The notes beneath the pieces were generated by a model, which saw nothing but the letters and a program-made list of their open reading frames with translations, was not told the origin of the DNA and ran no database searches. 64,000 nucleotides of DNA from contig NZ_FNHQ01000004.1 in NCBI RefSeq assembly GCF_900103535.1, positions 1 through 64,000 of the forward strand. The letters are read 5' to 3'. The stretch is from Megasphaera paucivorans. Lineage in GTDB: Bacteria > Bacillota > Negativicutes > Veillonellales > Megasphaeraceae. Each line of letters starts with the position of its first letter. Positions within the stretch are counted from its first letter, which is position 1. Below are positions 9,131 to 17,086 of the stretch, piece after piece. The position numbers and the translations under genes are program-made.

Positions 9131-9374
9131 AGTCACCATTCCTGTCTCGCAAAATGTTGCGAACATCCTCACTGGCTTCTAAACTATAATTAACCAGCAG
9201 ATGAATTTGCTCATTTGCATAAGTGGCCCGTATAACATAGATGGCCTGCTCATTACATTTAAAAAAATGACTGCGGGATTTTGTTTCTTCAACAGTAAAA
9301 GGAATCGCTTGCTCTTCTAAGACAGATTTGGCATACCGTAAGGGCATGCCAATAAAAATCCGTATATCCATCAT
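9111..9374 (-). CDS. Small conserved-position protein between frr and uppS, 87 aa, unknown function
   Basis: I do not recognise the family. The protein has no signal peptide or membrane span. It reads as a small alpha/beta domain: a strand (IRIFI), GMPLRYAKSVLEEQAI as a helix, then several beta strands including YVIRATY and IHLLVNYSL. The G-x-x-x-x-x-A-K-x-x-L-E-x-x-x-I pattern resembles the start of PASTA-like or I13/I78 inhibitor-like folds, but this is only a visual similarity. The start codon overlaps the frr stop by four bases and its end overlaps uppS, so it is clearly translated as part of the operon. Confidence 0.7.
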   Translation of the reverse strand: MMDIRIFIGMPLRYAKSVLEEQAIPFTVEETKSRSHFFKCNEQAIYVIRATYANEQIHLLVNYSLEASEDVRNILRDRNGDYEELIF

Positions 9375-9931
9375 ACTTCCATTACTTCTTTTTCTTTCTT
9401 TGCCTTCATTTCATCAATTTCTTTAATTTTTTTATCTGTCAATTTTTGGATATTAGTCTGTGCTTCCTTGCTGTCATCCTCCGTAATATCCCGTTTCTTT
9501 TCTAATTTCTTAATAGATTCATTTGCATCACGTCGTATATTGCGGATGACTACACGAGCTTCTTCCGCATGTTTATTAACCTTTTTTGAGAGATCTTTGC
9601 GACGTTCTTCGGTGAGCTGAGGAATTTCCAATCGGATCATCGTTCCGTCATTATTGGGATTTAAACCAAGATCGGATTTTAATATCGCTTTTTCAATGGG
9701 GGCCAGCATATTTTTTTCCCAAGGAACAATGGTAATCAGGCGCGGTTCCGGCGCAGAAACATTAGCGACCTGTTTTATAGGCGTAGGTATACCGTAATAT
9801 TCCACAGAAACACGGTCTAATAAAGTAGTACTTGCTCTGCCTGTACGAATAGATGCTAAATCTAATTTAAAGCTGGAAATGGCTTTGTTCATGCGTTCTT
9901 CTTCCTGTGTAAATAAACTCTGAATATCCAT
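9371..9931 (-). CDS. frr: Ribosome recycling factor
   Basis: Frr splits post-termination ribosomes together with EF-G. The 186-residue protein shows the standard N-terminus (F-x-x-x-E-E-R-M-N-K-A) and the SIRTGRAS segment of domain I. It also has the hinge and beta-domain sequence YYGIPTPIKQVANVSAPEPR, and C-terminal helices with IKKLEKKRDITEDD. It lies 58 bases downstream of pyrH, in the canonical order pyrH-frr. Confidence 0.97.
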   Translation of the reverse strand: MDIQSLFTQEEERMNKAISSFKLDLASIRTGRASTTLLDRVSVEYYGIPTPIKQVANVSAPEPRLITIVPWEKNMLAPIEKAILKSDLGLNPNNDGTMIRLEIPQLTEERRKDLSKKVNKHAEEARVVIRNIRRDANESIKKLEKKRDITEDDSKEAQTNIQKLTDKKIKEIDEMKAKKEKEVMEV

Positions 9932-9989
9932 TTTAAATCACTTCCCTTTTCTATAATTATAAATATGATATATAACTATAATACAGCTA

Positions 9990-10715
9990 TTACCCTTCTT
10001 TGTCGACTAAAGTTCCTATATCTTTTCCGCTTGCAGCAGCTACGATATTTCCCGGGATATCTATACTGAATACTAATATAGGGATATTATTGGTCATGCA
10101 TAATGTCGTTGCTGTTGCATCCATGACGGCAAGCTGACGTTTAATAACTTCAATATAAGAAAGTTTTTTGAACTTTTTCGCAGCAGGATTTATTTTAGGA
10201 TCGCTGTCATATACACCGTCCACGCACTTTTTAGCCATAAAGATACCATCTGCTTCGATTTCAGCTGCGCGCAATGCTGCCGTTGTATCTGTCGAAAAAT
10301 AGGGATTTCCCGTACCAGCACCAAAAATCACGACACGGCCTTTTTCTAAATGGCGGATAGCTCTCCGGCGGATATAAGGTTCAGCAACTTGCTGCATATT
10401 GATTGCTGTCTGTACACGTGTTGCAATCCCTTTTTTTTCCAAAGCATCCTGTAATGCCAACGAATTCATTACCGTTGCCAGCATTCCCATATAGTCGGCT
10501 GAAACTCGATCCATTCCTTTTGCGCTGCCGGATAAGCCGCGCCATATATTACCGCCGCCTACTACGATAGCAACTTGAATACCCATTTTTGATATAGCGA
10601 CTACATCATCTGCAATCTTATCTACTGTCTCAGGATCAATTCCATAGCCTACATTTCCGGCTAATGCTTCTCCGCTTAATTTTAAAACGATTCGTTTAAA
10701 CTTTCTTGTATCCAT
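9990..10715 (-). CDS. pyrH: UMP kinase
   Basis: PyrH phosphorylates UMP to UDP in pyrimidine nucleotide synthesis and belongs to the amino-acid-kinase fold. It has [12 protein letters not shown] at the N-terminus, [10 protein letters not shown] in the phosphate-binding loop, [11 protein letters not shown], and [17 protein letters not shown], all family hallmarks. The frame extends to 10778, but the ATG at 10715 has AGGAGG six bases upstream and matches relatives. It lies downstream of the tsf terminator-like hairpin, so part of its expression may come from read-through. Confidence 0.97.
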   Translation of the reverse strand: MDTRKFKRIVLKLSGEALAGNVGYGIDPETVDKIADDVVAISKMGIQVAIVVGGGNIWRGLSGSAKGMDRVSADYMGMLATVMNSLALQDALEKKGIATRVQTAINMQQVAEPYIRRRAIRHLEKGRVVIFGAGTGNPYFSTDTTAALRAAEIEADGIFMAKKCVDGVYDSDPKINPAAKKFKKLSYIEVIKRQLAVMDATATTLCMTNNIPILVFSIDIPGNIVAAASGKDIGTLVDKEG

Positions 10716-10784
10716 ATGGTGCCTCCTGTTGGGAAAGAAATTTTTCTGAAAAAACTCAGATACATGACAATACGCCACATTAGA

Positions 10785-10820
10785 AAATAAGAGAACACAT
10801 GTGACGGTGTTCTCTTATTT
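10785..10820 (-). terminator. Perfect 14-bp hairpin between tsf and pyrH
   Basis: The arms 10785-10798 and 10807-10820 pair perfectly around an 8-base loop, and the distal arm ends in a T-rich segment on the minus strand. It follows the tsf stop directly. Because the operon continues, it is probably a partial terminator or processing site that lowers pyrH and later genes relative to rpsB-tsf. Confidence 0.65.
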
Positions 10821-10824
10821 GATC

Positions 10825-11469
10825 TTATTTAGCTTGTGCCATTACTTCCGAAACGAAGTCATCATTGCGCTTTTCCAACCCTTCGCCTAATTCGTAGCGC
10901 GTATAACGGCGGATATCAATTTTTTCACCAATCTTCGCAATATTCTCATTAATGACATGAGTAATGTCTTTGTCAGGATCTTTAATGAAAGGCTGTTCCA
11001 TTAAACAATTTTCTTTATAAAATTTTTCAATTCGGCCAATTGTCATTTTTTCAACAATTTTTTCCGGTTTACCTTCATTCAATGCTTGAATACGAAGAAC
11101 TTCTCTTTCATGATCAATAACAGATTCAGGAACTTCTTCTCTTTTTAAATATGTCGGTTTAGCTGCAGCAATCTGCATAGCGATGTCTTTACAAAGAGAT
11201 TTAAAATTATCGGTTTGTGCAACAAAGTCGGTTTCACAATTTACTTCAACAAGGACGCCAATACGTCCATTGCCATGAATATAAGAGTAAACTAAGCCTT
11301 CAGCAGCAATACGACTTGCTTTTTTAGCTGCCGCAGCTAACCCTTTTTCACGTAAAAAATCAACAGCTTTGTCCATATCACCATCGGTAGCCGCCAGCGC
11401 TTTTTTACAGTCCATCATACCAGCACCGGTTTTTGTTCTTAAATCTTTTACCATGCTTGCAGTAATCAT
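10825..11469 (-). CDS. tsf: Elongation factor Ts
   Basis: EF-Ts is the nucleotide-exchange factor of EF-Tu. The N-terminal UBA-like module and TDFV contact region read [19 protein letters not shown], and [13 protein letters not shown] follows. It is 214 residues, the short form with a single core subdomain, unlike the 280-residue E. coli protein. It is placed after rpsB as usual. Confidence 0.97.
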   Translation of the reverse strand: MITASMVKDLRTKTGAGMMDCKKALAATDGDMDKAVDFLREKGLAAAAKKASRIAAEGLVYSYIHGNGRIGVLVEVNCETDFVAQTDNFKSLCKDIAMQIAAAKPTYLKREEVPESVIDHEREVLRIQALNEGKPEKIVEKMTIGRIEKFYKENCLMEQPFIKDPDKDITHVINENIAKIGEKIDIRRYTRYELGEGLEKRNDDFVSEVMAQAK

Positions 11470-11510
11470 AATATTCCTCCTAAAATTATAATAATTATAA
11501 TTCAGTTTAA

Positions 11511-11545
11511 TAAAGGTAAGGAATCAAAATAACTCCTTACCTTTA
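11511..11545 (-). terminator. 12-bp hairpin between rpsB and tsf (probable attenuator)
   Basis: The arms 11511-11522 and 11534-11545 are perfectly complementary around an 11-base loop. There is no long U tract on the minus strand, so it more likely acts as a processing site or partial terminator within the rpsB-tsf transcript than as a full stop. Confidence 0.5.
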
Positions 11546-11584
11546 TATGATCAAAATCATTTAATTCTCAAAAAACGTCATATA

Positions 11585-12328
11585 TTATTCTGCCGAATCT
11601 GTTACTTCGCCTTCCGCTCCAACAGTTTCGGATTCTTCGTTTTGTTCTCCCTGACGACCTTCAAGAATGGCATCTGCAATACGGCCAGTTAATAATTTAA
11701 CTGCACGGATTGCATCATCGTTAGCCGGAATAGGATAATCAATTACATCGGGATCGCAATTAGTATCAACCGTAGCGATAATAGGAATATGCAGCTTACG
11801 TGCTTCAGCAACTGCAATTTCTTCTTTTTTAGGATCAATAATGAACAATGCACTTGGCAATACTTTCATTTCTTTGATACCGCCCAAATACTTCTGCAAT
11901 TTATCCATTTCGTGTTTCAAACCGATAACTTCTTTTTTCGGTAATACATCAAATGTACCGTCTTCTTCTTGTTTTTCTAATGTTTTTAGACGTTTTACAC
12001 GTTTTTCAATGGTCTGATAATTTGTCAGCATACCACCGAGCCAACGTTCATTTACATAAAACATGTTGCAGCGTTCTGCTTCACTTTTAATGGATTCCTG
12101 TGCTTGTTTTTTGGTGCCGACAAAAAGAACCGTACCACCTTCTGCTGCTAAATCGCGAACAAAATTATACGCTTCGTCCATTTTTTTAACGGTTTTCTGT
12201 AAATCAATAATGTAAATACCGTTACGTTCGGTAAAGATAAAACGAGCCATTTTCGGGTTCCAGCGTCTTGTTTGGTGACCAAAATGAACGCCTGCTTCTA
12301 ACAATTGTTTCATAGATACTACTGCCAT
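11585..12328 (-). CDS. rpsB: 30S ribosomal protein S2
   Basis: S2 joins the small subunit late and is required for S1 binding. The sequence has [22 protein letters not shown] at the start, [19 protein letters not shown] and [14 protein letters not shown], all diagnostic. The open frame extends to 12379 but the ATG at 12328 with AGGAGG upstream is the family start. The C-terminus has an acidic tail rich in Glu. It is the first gene of the long operon. Confidence 0.98.
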   Translation of the reverse strand: MAVVSMKQLLEAGVHFGHQTRRWNPKMARFIFTERNGIYIIDLQKTVKKMDEAYNFVRDLAAEGGTVLFVGTKKQAQESIKSEAERCNMFYVNERWLGGMLTNYQTIEKRVKRLKTLEKQEEDGTFDVLPKKEVIGLKHEMDKLQKYLGGIKEMKVLPSALFIIDPKKEEIAVAEARKLHIPIIATVDTNCDPDVIDYPIPANDDAIRAVKLLTGRIADAILEGRQGEQNEESETVGAEGEVTDSAE

Positions 12329-12435
12329 AATTATAATTCCTCCTGTTTTGTCCTCCGTCCGGTCATTACCTATTATCACCGAATAAACGGCACAGCAATA
12401 AGTTCGACGTGACGTGTGTATTTTTAACCTTTAAT

Positions 12436-12464
12436 ATTATATCATACCCCTAACCTGTGCACAA
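12436..12464 (-). promoter_or_regulatory. Sigma-70-type promoter of the rpsB operon
   Basis: On the minus strand a TATAAT at 12441-12436 lies 17 bases from TTGTGC (12464-12459). This leaves a leader of about 100 bases before rpsB, long enough for the autoregulatory binding of S2 known in other bacteria, though I see no specific motif. Confidence 0.6.
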
Positions 12465-12516
12465 GTATTTTTTTAAAAGGAAACCCAAGGAACAGAAACA
12501 GCCGTATAATTAGAAA

Positions 12517-12550
12517 AAAACGATTGCATTCAATTGAACACAATCGTTTT
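12517..12550 (-). terminator. Rho-independent terminator after the 3D-domain gene
   Basis: The arms AAAACGATTG (12517-12526) and CAATCGTTTT (12541-12550) flank a 14-base loop, with an A run on the distal side giving a U tract on the minus strand. It lies just beyond the stop at 12559. Confidence 0.75.
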
Positions 12551-12558
12551 CGTACTCA

Positions 12559-13536
12559 TTAATTAAGTATATACACTTCAACACTGCGACGTCCAAACTG
12601 CATGCAGGAACCATAATCTTCCATGCATAAATCAATTCGATTCCCTACAATAGCACTCCCTGTATCAGCAGCAATTGCTTCACCGTAACCGGGGACAAAA
12701 ACTCGGGAACCTAAAGGAATGACATGCGGGTCAACGGCAACTACGCCGTAATGTGCAGGTATTCCTGTAGCTGTAATACCATCGCCCGAACCATCAGTGG
12801 GAAGATAGGCAGTGGCTTCCATGCTAAATACTGCCCGATATCGTGAAATATTACCACGGGAAACTTCGACAGTTGCTCGTGTTCCAACGTGACGAATCAT
12901 GGGTTTCATTTCGGCGATGACAGAGGAAGAAATTATTTCTTTGCCAACTATTTCTCCGTCTAAACTTACGATATTTGTTTTTACTGTTCTGCGTCCATTA
13001 ATGCCTTCTTGAATAAGTTGTTCTTCACCTTGTGCCAGATTATCATCGGGAACGCTCTCCACAGTATAGGGAATAACTTCATCTTCCGTAACCTTTTTTT
13101 TAGATAACGTACCCACACGAATCCACATACCTTTTTGGACTTTCATTGAAGGATCACCGTAAACACGATAATTTTTTCGATCATAGCCGTATTGTTCAGC
13201 AACTTCCTGCGTTGTCTGCTTGGCTGTTTCTACAACCTGAGACTTATCTTTAAAAATCAGCATGACCGGGACAGCACGGTGTACTTCTAAAGTACTGCCA
13301 GATTTAAGCGTCGGTGTGGATAGTGCGGCTTCATCGTTAGGCCCTAAGGAAATATTCTCTTCACGCAAAAGAGCTTCTGTATTCACTGCTCGTGTAAAAA
13401 CAGTATTTGTCTGACCATCAGCAGTTATCGTTACCGATTTTCCTTTTGTGACAAAACCAGTCAAGGAAACGATAACAAGCAGCGAAATAAGAATCAAATA
13501 CATTTGCGTAAAGGGACCTCTTTGCAATTTATTCAT
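12559..13536 (-). CDS. G5 and 3D domain-containing envelope protein (YabE-like)
   Basis: The protein has an N-terminal membrane anchor or signal (residues 10-30, YLILISLLVIVSLTGFV). A DUF348-type repeat and a G5 domain follow (EEQLIQEGINGRRTVKTNIVSLDGE). The C-terminal 3D domain (about residues 240-325) has the three conserved Asp in DGSGDG, VDPHVIPLG and AADTGSAIVGNRIDLC. 3D domains are found in MltA-like and resuscitation-promoting-factor-like cell-wall lytic proteins, so a role in peptidoglycan turnover is likely. It is shorter than B. subtilis YabE. The ATG at 13536 has GGAGGG five bases upstream. It has its own promoter and terminator. Confidence 0.88.
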   Translation of the reverse strand: MNKLQRGPFTQMYLILISLLVIVSLTGFVTKGKSVTITADGQTNTVFTRAVNTEALLREENISLGPNDEAALSTPTLKSGSTLEVHRAVPVMLIFKDKSQVVETAKQTTQEVAEQYGYDRKNYRVYGDPSMKVQKGMWIRVGTLSKKKVTEDEVIPYTVESVPDDNLAQGEEQLIQEGINGRRTVKTNIVSLDGEIVGKEIISSSVIAEMKPMIRHVGTRATVEVSRGNISRYRAVFSMEATAYLPTDGSGDGITATGIPAHYGVVAVDPHVIPLGSRVFVPGYGEAIAADTGSAIVGNRIDLCMEDYGSCMQFGRRSVEVYILN

Positions 13537-13558
13537 CAAATCCCTCCTAAGCACTTAC

Positions 13559-13587
13559 ATTCTACCAAAGAAGGACAATGACGTCAA
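13559..13587 (-). promoter_or_regulatory. Sigma-70-type promoter of the 3D-domain gene
   Basis: On the minus strand TTGACG (13587-13582) and TAGAAT (13564-13559) are separated by exactly 17 bases. Transcription would begin about 16 bases before the ATG at 13536. Confidence 0.65.
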
Positions 13588-13904
13588 TTTTTAATGGTTT
13601 ACAATTAACAGCTAAAACATGATGATATCATATTATTTGCTATTTGTTAACCATGATCATTAACTAAAAACAATAGATACTATCTATAATGAAGGCATTA
13701 TTGAGATTACATTGCATATTTTCCCACATGAAAGTAAAATTTACCAAAAAACAGTCATTAATTCGCCACTTATCGACCATAATTTTACTTTTACTACCAC
13801 TTTATAATTATAAATAAACTGTATTATCTGTATTGTTGTTATAATTGTTCTTTAATTGATTTTTTGTGTCTCCTGTAAAAAGACATACAATATATGGTGC
13901 ATAT
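13588..13904. other. AT-rich intergenic stretch without a recognised gene
   Basis: No convincing reading frame or RNA gene is visible. The only structure noted is an 11-bp inverted repeat, AAAGTAAAATT at 13731-13741 and its complement at 13791-13801, 49 bases apart. Confidence 0.5.
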
Positions 13905-13950
13905 TATATATCCGGACAATAATTTTTAATCATTACTGTCCGGATATATA
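13905..13950 (-). terminator. Terminator-like hairpin after abfD
   Basis: A 14-bp perfect stem (13905-13918 with 13937-13950) has the core TCCGGACA and an 18-base AT-rich loop. It begins 18 bases after the abfD stop, the usual position of an operon end. Confidence 0.65.
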
Positions 13951-13967
13951 AATTAAATTATGAAATA

Positions 13968-15515
13968 TTAATTTTTATCGATTTTTGGCAAGTCGCCATA
14001 GTTGCATATGCGTCCTTTTCTTTTCCCAATTGAATCAAGAAATTCTTCTGCCTTAGCTGTATCTTTTTCTATACCGGCAGCAACCTTCACCAATTCTTTT
14101 ACATAATCCCAGTCAGTATACATACGTGCCATAACAGTTGAAGCTTCTTGATTGCCGCCGCCATGAAGTGCCATCGCAGTCCAGTTAGATCCTCTCACCA
14201 TATGTTCTATGAAACGAGAGGCTCGAAGTCTGTCAAGTGCTGTGTAATCAGGGTTTCCTGGATTAAAAGCTCGTTGACAAATACTCCCTACCCCGGCACT
14301 GCGCATATCCATTTCAGAAGGTGCTGTTTCACCAAACCCAGCCAAAATATCACGGGCATACCGCACGGCATCAAACGGGATTTTTGTGCAAGTATATTTA
14401 CAAGTATGAGACATCAAGGGGTTAGGAATCCAAAAGCCGCTGGGATGCTGAAATCCTTCGACTCCGGAAGCAAGCGATAACCCATATACGGTCTCTGCCG
14501 TCATAGACATTTCTGTTAACTTAGTACGAATATGTCCTGCTTTTTGCACACCGATCATATCGGCAATCAGACTGGCTGCACCGCAAAGAGCAGAACAGCC
14601 TCCGGCTTTGCATCCGCCGGCCGTAAGGCGATGAACGGCTGTAAAATAGCTAAGCAGTCTTCCAACATACTTTACTTCTCCACAGAGGAATACGCGGTCA
14701 TTGGGAACAAAAACTTTATCAAAGTATACTAATGCTTGGTGATCTGCATATTTTTTACCCAAGTCGATACCTTCAATATCATCGTTCACTTCAAAAAATC
14801 GTTTATCTTGCGGTGTCCGCCCCAGCACAAAAGTAATTCCCGGTGAATCGGCGGGAACAGCACAAGCAACGGCAAAGTCTTTATCTTCCGGTTTCATATT
14901 AGTCGTTGGCACAATCACAATTTCATGAGCAAAAAGTATGCCGGTTTGATTACATTTGAAACCGCTGATAACAATACCATCGTCACGTATTTCATCGACA
15001 TGTACATACATATCCTTATCTGGCTGTGCATGAGGCGGAAGGGTACGCAGTCCTTTTACATCTGTCACTGTTACTGTACAAGTTAAATCATGTTTTTGCA
15101 CATAATCGAGAAATGTCATGAATCGTTCAAAATAATGCGTCCCCAAATCATGATCCATATCATAGCAAGCAGGACCTAATCCGGCGAAGGCTTCTGAGCC
15201 GGTGCAGCGGTGCGTACAGCAGCCGATTACTTCAGCCAAGGCCCGCGCAGCCCGTGTTTTTCTATTAGCATCTTCGGCAGAACGAAGCGGTGCATTATAA
15301 ATGCTGACATCTTCACCATTTAAATGGGATTTTACCGTAATCAGATCTTTCCAAGCCGGGCGTTGTGCCAATTCATAAACTTTGGAGATGGCATTAAAAC
15401 TCGCGGCCAATGGAGGAAATGCTGTCAAATTTTCAATTTTTTTCCCTAGAAACCAGACATTCATTGGGTTACGAGCACGAATACTGTCTTGAAATTGTTT
15501 TTTTGTCATTAACAT
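13968..15515 (-). CDS. abfD: 4-hydroxybutyryl-CoA dehydratase / vinylacetyl-CoA delta-isomerase
   Basis: AbfD dehydrates 4-hydroxybutyryl-CoA to vinylacetyl-CoA and isomerises it to crotonyl-CoA by a ketyl-radical mechanism using FAD and an oxygen-sensitive [4Fe-4S] cluster. The four cluster ligands of the Clostridium aminobutyricum enzyme are all recognisable: Cys100 and Cys104 in CCTHRC, and His295 and Cys302 in HRLTAGGC. The protein is 515 residues, slightly longer than the roughly 490-residue prototype. AGGAGG lies seven bases before the ATG at 15515. It is 27 bases after abfT and so in one operon. The 4-hydroxybutyrate dehydrogenase that often accompanies it is not in the window. Confidence 0.95.
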   Translation of the reverse strand: MLMTKKQFQDSIRARNPMNVWFLGKKIENLTAFPPLAASFNAISKVYELAQRPAWKDLITVKSHLNGEDVSIYNAPLRSAEDANRKTRAARALAEVIGCCTHRCTGSEAFAGLGPACYDMDHDLGTHYFERFMTFLDYVQKHDLTCTVTVTDVKGLRTLPPHAQPDKDMYVHVDEIRDDGIVISGFKCNQTGILFAHEIVIVPTTNMKPEDKDFAVACAVPADSPGITFVLGRTPQDKRFFEVNDDIEGIDLGKKYADHQALVYFDKVFVPNDRVFLCGEVKYVGRLLSYFTAVHRLTAGGCKAGGCSALCGAASLIADMIGVQKAGHIRTKLTEMSMTAETVYGLSLASGVEGFQHPSGFWIPNPLMSHTCKYTCTKIPFDAVRYARDILAGFGETAPSEMDMRSAGVGSICQRAFNPGNPDYTALDRLRASRFIEHMVRGSNWTAMALHGGGNQEASTVMARMYTDWDYVKELVKVAAGIEKDTAKAEEFLDSIGKRKGRICNYGDLPKIDKN

Positions 15516-15542
15516 GATAAAACCTCCTTTTATACTGTTCTG

Positions 15543-16850
15543 TCAAATAATTAAATGCATTTTTTTGGCAGCTGTCGTCAACTCTTCACGAAACGCCGGA
15601 TGTGCAATACTGATAATCGCTTTTGCCCGCTGTGAACAAGTCATTCCCTTTAGCCGTACCACACCAAACTCTGTTACTAGATAGTCGACATCATTTCGAG
15701 TGGTACTGACACAAGAACCTTCCGTAAGAATCGGTTTTATTTTTGACAAGCTGCCTTTTTTCGCAGAAGATTTAAATGCCAGAAAAGATTTTCCACCCTT
15801 AGATGCGGCCGCTCCGCGAATAAAATCAACTTGCCCGCCTACTCCGCTGTAATTCATCATCCCCATGGTTTCCGAACATACTTGTCCGAATAAATCTACT
15901 TCCATGCAAGAGTTAATAGAAATAACATTATCATTTTGTGCAATAATTCTTGGATCGTTGACATAATCAACGGGTAAAAATTCAACGGCAGGATTGTCAT
16001 CGATAAAATCATAGGTGCCGCGGGATGCAAAGGTAAAAGTTACAACTGATTTTCCCGGATGTATTTTTTTTCGTTCATTCGTAATGGCACCCGTTCGATA
16101 TAAATCGACCATACTGTCACAAAACATCTCGCTATGGATACCTAAATCTTTTTTTGAAGATAAAGCTTTCGCTACCGCATTGGGGATACCTCCTATACCT
16201 AATTGCAGTGTTGCTCCATCCGGAATCATATCAGCGATCATTCCTCCGATTTTTAAATCATCATCGGTAATAGGCGGCGATGCTACTTCTGTGATAGGCG
16301 TATTATTTTCCATAAGCCCATCAATTTCAGTAATATGGATAAAAGATCCAAAAGTACGCGGCATAGTAGGATTGACTTCCAGAAAAATCTTTTTTGCCCG
16401 TTTGCGGATATCACTTAAATCCGCCGCTGTACCGCAGCTGAAATATCCATGTTTATCCATAGGGGATACGGTTGCATAAAATATATCAGGAGCACCTAAT
16501 ATTTCCTTCCATACTAAGGGCACCTGACTATAATTAGCAGGCAAATAATCAGCACGTCCCTGCCAAATCGCTTCACGATCAAACGCACTGACAAAATGGG
16601 AAACATGGCGTATATATTTCTCCATGCCCGCTGCCATATACGACTGATTGCGAAGAGGTAGTAAGATATAATGATATATATCTGTTATTTTATTGGCTGT
16701 AGCGTATGCTGCCAACGCCGATAAAATTCCTACAGGTTCCGTAACTTGTCCATTACTGACACAAATATTCCCTGTTTTAAATTGTGCCGCGATTTCCTGC
16801 GGCAGCATTTTTTTCTTTTCATATATCCTATTCCAAGTATCCATTGTCAT
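15543..16850 (-). CDS. abfT: 4-hydroxybutyrate CoA-transferase (acetyl-CoA hydrolase/transferase family)
   Basis: This enzyme transfers CoA from acetyl-CoA or butyryl-CoA to 4-hydroxybutyrate, supplying the substrate of the adjacent dehydratase. The two Rossmann-like CoA-transferase halves are visible. The second contains LQLGIGGIPNAVAKAL, then SEMFCDSMVDL, whose Glu (about residue 241) fits the catalytic Glu that forms the enzyme-CoA thioester. VDFIRGAAASKGGKSF and the C-terminal LVTEFGVVRLKG are also typical. GGGAGGAGCG precedes a double start (ATG-ACA-ATG). The family includes acetate and succinate CoA-transferases. The 4-hydroxybutyrate assignment rests on the abfD neighbour. Confidence 0.88.
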   Translation of the reverse strand: MTMDTWNRIYEKKKMLPQEIAAQFKTGNICVSNGQVTEPVGILSALAAYATANKITDIYHYILLPLRNQSYMAAGMEKYIRHVSHFVSAFDREAIWQGRADYLPANYSQVPLVWKEILGAPDIFYATVSPMDKHGYFSCGTAADLSDIRKRAKKIFLEVNPTMPRTFGSFIHITEIDGLMENNTPITEVASPPITDDDLKIGGMIADMIPDGATLQLGIGGIPNAVAKALSSKKDLGIHSEMFCDSMVDLYRTGAITNERKKIHPGKSVVTFTFASRGTYDFIDDNPAVEFLPVDYVNDPRIIAQNDNVISINSCMEVDLFGQVCSETMGMMNYSGVGGQVDFIRGAAASKGGKSFLAFKSSAKKGSLSKIKPILTEGSCVSTTRNDVDYLVTEFGVVRLKGMTCSQRAKAIISIAHPAFREELTTAAKKMHLII

Positions 16851-16903
16851 CGCTCCTCCCTAAAAAAATTACCGGCATGTCATACATTCTTCATTTATTT
16901 ATG

Positions 16904-16919
16904 TGAAATACGTATGCCA
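16904..16919 (-). promoter_or_regulatory. Candidate sigma-54 (-24/-12) promoter of abfT-abfD
   Basis: Read on the minus strand the 16 bases are TGGCATACGTATTTCA. This matches the -24 element (TGGCA) and the -12 element (TT-C-A) of the sigma-54 consensus with correct spacing, but the G of the -12 GC is a T. It lies 54 bases upstream of abfT and downstream of a gene for a sigma-54 activator. Confidence 0.5.
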
Positions 16920-16961
16920 AATACAGAAAACCTCTATTTTACCGTGCAGACGCACTGTCTA

Positions 16962-17021
16962 AAAAATAATACGCGCCCCTGTTGATGCAAAAACACATCA
17001 ACAGGGGCGCGTATTATTTTT
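16962..17021 (-). terminator. Strong bidirectional terminator between the sigma-54 activator gene and abfT
   Basis: A perfect 26-bp stem (16962-16987 with 16996-17021) has an 8-base loop, a GC-rich middle and A/T runs at both bases. It isolates the abf operon from read-through of the activator gene. Confidence 0.85.
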
Positions 17022-17054
17022 AATCTGCTTAGATAACAATATCTAGAATGATGA

Positions 17055-17086
17055 AGAAATGCATCAAATAATGTAGATATGCATCA
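17055..17086 (-). promoter_or_regulatory. Paired direct repeats, candidate upstream activating sequences for the abf activator
   Basis: The 12-base units AGAAATGCATCA (17055-17066) and AGATATGCATCA (17075-17086) differ at one base and are exactly 20 bases apart, about two helical turns. They lie 136-182 bases upstream of the candidate -24/-12 promoter, the usual range for enhancer sites of sigma-54 activators. The second overlaps the activator stop codon. Confidence 0.45.

Noticed and set aside
13588-13904. Small structured RNA in the gap upstream of the 3D-domain gene
   Set aside because: Only an 11-bp inverted repeat with a 49-base separation is visible, and there is no promoter-terminator pair around it.
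16015-16479. Plus-strand frame of 154 codons opposite abfT
   Set aside because: Antisense to the conserved CoA-transferase, with no initiation signal.
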